From the NCBI RefSeq assembly GCF_029633825.1, contig NZ_CP090643.1, positions 1 through 64,000 of the forward strand: a stretch of DNA of 64,000 nucleotides, in the 5' to 3' direction. Positions 60,164-64,000 of the stretch are shown here, one piece after another (the stretch's first letter is position 1; every line of letters starts with the position of its first letter). The translations under genes were made by a program, and so were the position numbers. This DNA comes from Burkholderia contaminans (lineage in GTDB: Bacteria; Pseudomonadota; Gammaproteobacteria; Burkholderiales; Burkholderiaceae). Below the pieces are notes generated by a model, which was not told the origin of the DNA, did no database searches, and was given only the letters and a program-made list of their open reading frames with translations.

Positions 60164-60603
60164 CTGCCTTGATGCTGCGACACTCAGGTGGTGGCCTCAA
60201 TCTGACGAGCCAGCCGGTGCGCTCCTAGTCGGCGTGCGCCAGCTGGCTGGCCTGCGAGATCATTGGTTTGCGATCCGCCTGGCCCCAGCCACCACTACAT
60301 AAAAGTGACTTCGAAGTACCCTCGGGCTCGAGTGGGCCAGGCGGCCGTTCACCCAACCGTTCATTGCTCTGTGAACCTATCGGCCGCGCTCATCGCGGCG
60401 ACGCGGTCGCTCCATTCCCTCGGCGCTCTGCCTAAGAGGCGCTACGAGATCGGTATCCACGAACCGTCGTTACAGCTTTCTTCCAGATTGCGTGCAAGCG
60501 CGATGAAAAGGAGAGTGAGCAAATGCTCAGCAGGGACTAGCGGCCCGGCGAAACGAGCGAGGGGATCCCTCCGCGCCTTTGGGGCGGGAGGGAAAGTGGT
60601 GGT
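60164..60603. other. 440-base stretch with a GC-rich hairpin
   Basis: A plus-strand frame at 60263-60607 is not convincing. CCCTCC (60567-60572) and GGAGGG (60587-60592) form a stem just after the stop of the DUF932 gene (minus strand) and may end its transcript. Nothing else is supported. Confidence 0.35.
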
Positions 60604-61593
60604 TTAGGATTGCACGAGGTCAAGCAGTTCCGTGACAACGTCATCCTTCAATCGCGCCCCGGTGCCGAACCATGCATTGTTCAGCCGGGTAGCACTGCTG
60701 TGTGCCTTTCGTTCGAAGTCGACATACTGAGTGACCGCGTTGACCAAGCCCCAAGCGGTATTGCGGACGCCAGACATCTCAGCACCGCGACCTGAACCGT
60801 TGAAGAGCTCCATGATCTTCTTGTAGCCCCGGGTTTCGGTCACCGCGGTCGATGCGGTTGCCGCTTGATGTTGCGCAAGCACACCCGCCAGTACGATGCC
60901 CGCCTCCGCGCTTCCCATCCTAGCGCCGGAGAGCGTCTTCATCCGGGTGACGAAGTTGCTCCACGACTGGTCGGCAAGCAATCCGAGTTGGGACTTCACG
61001 AGATCGGGATCGAACTCCGAGTCGTGCCGGATGCGAATATGACTTTCGAGATCACGATTTAAGGCGAGCCGGAGCGTATTGTTGCAAACCACACGCGTGC
61101 TGGTGTACGTCGCAGTGGTTGCGATCGATCCGTCGTACGACGTCGCAAGGAGCAAGTACCCCTTAACTTTGTCGCCAGGGACGATCTGTTCCTGCAGACC
61201 GGTGTTTGCCAAGACCCAGATCATTCTTCCTTCCCGCAGCGATCCGGCCGTTTCGATTTGGAATCCTGCGTGCTCGGTGAGCCCTCGAAAGAATCCGAGG
61301 ACCGAGTCGGGTTGAACGACGCGGTACTTCTTCGTCACAACTGACAGGCCCTTCTTGTTGTCGCTGCGTACGAGTACGTCGTGACCATCAAGTTTTCCCG
61401 GTTCGCCAGCACCGTCCTCCGTGGTGTCGAATCGGACCGGCCGACGCTCGATCGACCACTCGAGGCCCGCGTCTCGGCGCCACTGCTCGATCGGAGCATT
61501 GGGCTGGACTTGCTGCCCCAAACCGTGCCAGGGCGTTTCTCCCGCGAAAGCCATTTCAGCGCGGCCAGCTTCGGTGATCGTGATGTTATGCAT
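60604..61593 (-). CDS. DUF932 protein (plasmid/phage-type), 329 aa
   Basis: The start region ETPWHGLGQQV and the blocks VVTKKYRVVQP and NTGLQEQIVPGD, ending in a helical C-terminus with GSGRGAEMSG and DFERKAHSS, match DUF932 proteins (phage LGT_TIGR03299 type) found on large plasmids and phages. Biochemical role unknown; they are often near replication genes. ATG 61593 follows GGAG; a GGGC/GCCC hairpin (61615-61626) precedes it as in the common leaders, though no strong partner for the ribosome site is seen. Directly upstream is a strong terminator, so it is an independent unit. Confidence 0.8.
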   Translation of the reverse strand: MHNITITEAGRAEMAFAGETPWHGLGQQVQPNAPIEQWRRDAGLEWSIERRPVRFDTTEDGAGEPGKLDGHDVLVRSDNKKGLSVVTKKYRVVQPDSVLGFFRGLTEHAGFQIETAGSLREGRMIWVLANTGLQEQIVPGDKVKGYLLLATSYDGSIATTATYTSTRVVCNNTLRLALNRDLESHIRIRHDSEFDPDLVKSQLGLLADQSWSNFVTRMKTLSGARMGSAEAGIVLAGVLAQHQAATASTAVTETRGYKKIMELFNGSGRGAEMSGVRNTAWGLVNAVTQYVDFERKAHSSATRLNNAWFGTGARLKDDVVTELLDLVQS

Positions 61594-61631
61594 TGATGTT
61601 CTCCAGAGTTGCTTGGGCGTTTGCCCGTCAG

Positions 61632-61667
61632 AAAAAAAATGGCAGCGCACCGTTTCCGGTGCCTGCC
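61632..61667 (-). terminator. Rho-independent terminator upstream of the DUF932 gene
   Basis: On the minus strand GGCAG-GCACCG, loop GAAA, CGGTGC-G-CTGCC, then ATTTTTTTT. It ends the transcript of the small gene at 61712. Confidence 0.9.
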
Positions 61668-61711
61668 ATGTAGATCTATTACTGTCGACGATCCAAACGA
61701 ATCGCCAGGGA

Positions 61712-61951
61712 CTACCACTCGACCTCGAGTTTGGCGACGTCATCGATCTTCACAATTCGAGTTTCACCGCTGGGGTCGGCGCGATCCAGATGCCAAAGGT
61801 CGAGGGCTACAGACTCGTCGGCCACCAGGTCGCTTTGCGACGCTCCCAAGACGGCACCTCGAAGGTCTTCACCGGAGCGAAGGCAAAGGCGGATCAAGTA
61901 GGCATCTCCTGTTGCGTCCGCTCTACGGATTGCTTCGGCAACGGTTGTCAT
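61712..61951 (-). CDS. Unknown small acidic protein, 79 aa
   Basis: ATG 61951 overlaps the stop of the upstream gene (ATGA), so translation is coupled. The protein is compact and alpha/beta, very acidic (DLRGAVLGASQSDLVADESVA, then KIDDVAKLEVEW). No family recognised. A terminator follows directly. Confidence 0.6.
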   Translation of the reverse strand: MTTVAEAIRRADATGDAYLIRLCLRSGEDLRGAVLGASQSDLVADESVALDLWHLDRADPSGETRIVKIDDVAKLEVEW

Positions 61952-62331
61952 GAAGTCACAACCGCGGCCGCGGGCGGCTTGGCGGAAACTTGCGGCGCCA
62001 AAGTGAGCTGCCCCGGGAAAGGGCCTTCGGTGATCTTCGGGAGAACTTGAACCAAGACCCGCGATACTCCGAACGGCTTTCCGTCTGAACCGGTCACTTT
62101 GCCCTTGAGGACAAGCGTCTGGAACTCGCAGATTGCAACGTCGTCGCTTTGCGCTTTGATTTCTCCCTCTGCGATCGCCGAGGGCGCATATTCCGGTGCC
62201 AACGAGCCCGCACGCCAGAAGTACTCGGGCGACGCATCAGACTCACGACGGACGAAGAGGCGGGCCTCCAAGGAGGCGCATTGCGTCCGGATGATGCACA
62301 GCACGTAGGCGGAGCCAATAGCTATTGCCAT
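61948..62331 (-). CDS. Membrane-anchored small protein, 127 aa
   Basis: The N-terminal ~20 residues (MAIAIGSAYVLCIIR) are hydrophobic enough for a membrane anchor or uncleaved signal. The rest is a beta-rich domain (AICEFQTLVLKGKVTGSDG, SRVLVQVLPKI). A CCGACCC/GGGCCGG hairpin (62354-62372) upstream and a short TTCC/GGAA pairing at the ribosome site make a weak copy of the common leader. Coupled to the following 79-aa gene. Confidence 0.55.
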   Translation of the reverse strand: MAIAIGSAYVLCIIRTQCASLEARLFVRRESDASPEYFWRAGSLAPEYAPSAIAEGEIKAQSDDVAICEFQTLVLKGKVTGSDGKPFGVSRVLVQVLPKITEGPFPGQLTLAPQVSAKPPAAAVVTS

Positions 62332-62397
62332 GATGATGTTTCCAGGATAGAGACCGACCCAGGACGGGCCGGTTGTTGCGGGAAGAGTCCGAGGGAT

Positions 62398-62862
62398 TTA
62401 ATGCAACCGCACTTCGATCGAGCGCGGCGTGCAGAGAGCACGTAGGAGCATGTGAAGGACGGCGCGACGTTGCTCGAGGCGTGGACCACCAATGCAGTAG
62501 TCGACCAGGTTCAATTCGCTGTCGGTGATGACCGTGCCGTAGATGATCTGGGAGCTCGATGTCTTCCGGTGAAACTGGAAAACTCTCGCCTCGTCGGAAT
62601 CGAACTGCGGCGAGTTCAGGATGGTTCGCACGATGAAGTCCGGATACTCGAACTGACACTGCGTTCTGAGTTCGCGGAGATCGCGCTGTTGCAGCTGCCC
62701 GACGTCAAACACTTGGCCGGGAGAGTTGATCGGATCGCGGCACCGGTGCCTGGCGGACACGAACTTCGTGACCTGCCCCGGGCCTACAACCTCTTTCACT
62801 TGAATGACTTTCAGGATCCGTTCGTACGAACGGTTCCCGATATCAGGAACGGGAATTTCCAT
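62398..62862 (-). CDS. Unknown protein, 154 aa
   Basis: ATG 62862 follows GGAGG at ideal spacing; a GTG four codons upstream is the alternative. The protein starts with a strand-rich segment (MEIPVPDIGNRSYERILKV) and ends with a helical basic region (LEQRRAVLHMLLRALC). No signal, membrane segment or catalytic pattern. First gene of a minus-strand run; divergent from the AAA+ gene. Confidence 0.55.
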   Translation of the reverse strand: MEIPVPDIGNRSYERILKVIQVKEVVGPGQVTKFVSARHRCRDPINSPGQVFDVGQLQQRDLRELRTQCQFEYPDFIVRTILNSPQFDSDEARVFQFHRKTSSSQIIYGTVITDSELNLVDYCIGGPRLEQRRAVLHMLLRALCTPRSIEVRLH

Positions 62863-62931
62863 TTCGTCCTCCACTTTTCACTTGATGCCGCCAGCGCGGC
62901 TGCTAGAAAGAGGACGCCATCCAATGGATGG
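62860..62931 (-). promoter_or_regulatory. Shine-Dalgarno-sequestering nested hairpin leader preceded by a palindrome
   Basis: On the minus strand CGTCCTC (62916-62910) pairs perfectly with GAGGACG (62871-62865). Bulge TTTCTAGCA, inner hairpin GCCGC/GCGGC (62887-62900). A CCATCC/GGATGG palindrome (62917-62931) abuts the outer arm. Confidence 0.75.
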
Positions 62932-63070
62932 ATGACCGAATCTTACCTGAAGTGGTTGTGCGTGCAAACTCTCGTGCCGAGGGAGCCGGGTTGTTCCGAT
63001 TGTGCAACTGGCCCTCAAGTTCATACGAATGCATGCCGTTACCATTCACATAAGGGTTGCCTGTCGCCGA

Positions 63071-63111
63071 TTTGCATTTGGCGGAATGACCGGACAATCA
63101 AGATATGCAAA
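63071..63111. promoter_or_regulatory. Inverted TTTGCAT repeat in a divergent promoter region
   Basis: TTTGCAT (63071-63077) and ATGCAAA (63105-63111) lie 27 bases apart between the divergent genes at 62862 and 63152. A possible operator; weak. Confidence 0.25.
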
Positions 63112-63151
63112 CGGTATGGCAATCAGGCCTGCCGTGATTTGAGAGGTGAAT

Positions 63152-64000
63152 ATGAATCCGCTTCTGCCGCTGGTGGCCGCCGGCTGGCTGATCCGTCTCA
63201 TCGGCATGTGCATCTGGGTCGTAGCGCTTTCGCACGTTCCTCACGGAGGCCTGGCATCACCGACCGACATCGACAAGCTCACGTTCGCGACGATCGTTGT
63301 CCCGCTGCTCATCACCCTTCCGGATTTCTACAAGCCGTTGAAGTTCGTGTTCGCATATGTTCTGGTGACGGTCGGCGCTTATTCTGTTGCGACGCTTCCC
63401 CACGCTGAGTGGTCGAACATGCTCACGCTGTGGGGCGTCTGGACATTCGCCGTGTTCGCCCATCCGAGGATTCGGCCGGTACTGCTCAATCTCAGAGCGC
63501 CTGGTTTCGGCGGTGTGAAGCGCTCCCAAGAGCCGCTCCGGTCCGCGGCCCCGGCTGCTCAGTCACAGGGCAAGGCTCCGCCCCCTGGACAGAACCAACC
63601 TGCACAGCCGCCGGAGCCGTCCTACGACTTCTCGGATTGCATGAGGACACCTCGCTACAAGTTCGCCGACGTGGTGGGAATGGCGGACACGAAGGCCCGG
63701 CTGCTCTCGGCCGCCAAGGACGTCACCGCTGCGCGCGCTAACCCGCGGAACGGCATTCTGGTGTTCGGCGACCCGGGCAACGGCAAGACGATGTTTGCTG
63801 AAGCGCTGGCAGGTGAGCTCAACGTCCCATTCTTTTCGATCGCATATGGTGACGTCGCGTCGAAGTGGGTCAACGAATCCGTCCAGAAGGTAAAGGCGGC
63901 GTTTGCGGCGGCGCGTAAAGAGGGAATCGGCGTCTTCTTCATCGACGAAATCGATTCGTTCCTCAAGGACCGGGGAAGCGATGGCTCTCACCATATGGAT
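63152..64000 (+). CDS. Membrane-anchored FtsH-like AAA+ ATPase, cut by the window edge
   Basis: ATG 63152 follows GAGAGG; the frame is open to the window end (283 codons seen). Hydrophobic helices at ~9-28, 45-58, 64-83 and 92-104 form an N-terminal membrane part. A Pro/Gln-rich linker (~125-158) leads to the AAA+ core: FADVVGMADTKARL (171-184, as in FtsH), Walker A GDPGNGKT (206-213) and Walker B VFFIDEID (261-268). FtsH-type enzymes unfold and, with a zinc-protease domain, degrade membrane proteins; whether the HEXXH protease is present lies outside the window. Four rather than two membrane helices distinguish it from housekeeping FtsH. Confidence 0.8.
   Translation, partial: MNPLLPLVAAGWLIRLIGMCIWVVALSHVPHGGLASPTDIDKLTFATIVVPLLITLPDFYKPLKFVFAYVLVTVGAYSVATLPHAEWSNMLTLWGVWTFAVFAHPRIRPVLLNLRAPGFGGVKRSQEPLRSAAPAAQSQGKAPPPGQNQPAQPPEPSYDFSDCMRTPRYKFADVVGMADTKARLLSAAKDVTAARANPRNGILVFGDPGNGKTMFAEALAGELNVPFFSIAYGDVASKWVNESVQKVKAAFAAARKEGIGVFFIDEIDSFLKDRGSDGSHHMD

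Noticed and set aside
60263..60607. Plus-strand 114-codon frame after the 101-aa gene
   Set aside because: No ribosome site at its start, overlaps the terminator-like hairpin at 60567-60592, and composition is not protein-like.
62452..63408. 318-codon plus-strand frame
   Set aside because: It runs antisense through the 154-aa gene and then out of frame through the AAA+ gene, which has a clear start at 63152.
1..64000. CRISPR arrays, tRNA or rRNA genes
   Set aside because: No regularly spaced direct repeats, no cloverleaf with CCA-end features and no rRNA-like conserved stretch were seen by eye.

Overview
The window is GC-rich DNA with the codon use and gene content of a beta-proteobacterium, most like Burkholderia or a relative (inference from IS types, class Ia RNR genes and protein style). 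It holds no ribosomal, tRNA or central-metabolism genes. It carries single-stranded DNA-binding protein, a TOPRIM primase, a UvrD-type helicase, a Rad50/Mre11 pair, ribonucleotide reductase, DNA methyltransferases, DUF932 and many small orphan genes. That mix suggests a megaplasmid, phage-plasmid or very large integrative element rather than chromosome.

Layout. 1-9.8 kb: an IS256 end, then unknown genes, a J-domain protein and a large membrane protein. 10-25.5 kb: an accessory/defence-like region with a giant NACHT/STAND NTPase ending in a PD-(D/E)xK-like nuclease, a broken integrase, a trypsin-like protease, a DUF4942-methyltransferase coupled to a PP-loop (PAPS reductase-like) enzyme, a TPR membrane protein, a degenerate tyrosine recombinase and a PRTase-CE-like protein. 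25.6-53.9 kb: the element's core, almost all on the minus strand: primase, ssb, Rad50-like ATPase, secreted phospholipase-D-type nuclease, Mre11-like phosphoesterase, RDF-like protein, DNA methyltransferase (its 5' end split by an intact IS21 element with an 8-bp target duplication), a run of tiny membrane proteins, an nrdB / ATP-cone protein / nrdA cluster, helicase and partners. 54.2-60.2 kb: a plus-strand cluster (nitrilase/Lnt-like membrane protein, envelope-spanning protein, bactofilin, two coupled small genes, P-loop kinase, EAL phosphodiesterase). 60.6-64 kb: DUF932 protein, small genes and a membrane-anchored FtsH-like AAA+ ATPase running off the right edge.

Main discovery. At least fifteen genes across the window (first at 544, last at 62862, on both strands) share a 5' leader of the same architecture: an upstream stretch complementary to the gene's own Shine-Dalgarno sequence, a U-rich bulge (roughly UUUU-A/C-A/U-N-C), a short perfect GC hairpin, then the ribosome binding site and start codon. 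The paired sequences differ between genes but stay complementary, which is covariation. This looks like an element-wide translational control module (thermometer, protein-bound operator or similar). I do not recognise it as a described family. Most of these leaders are preceded by a longer perfect palindrome that follows the upstream gene.

How the genes may work together (inference): ssb, primase, helicase, Rad50/Mre11, RNR and methyltransferases form a replication/repair/nucleotide-supply set under a common leader type. The ATP-cone protein between nrdB and nrdA is a candidate nucleotide sensor for that set. The 10-25 kb block looks like exchangeable defence cargo without the leaders, except at the recombinase-like gene.
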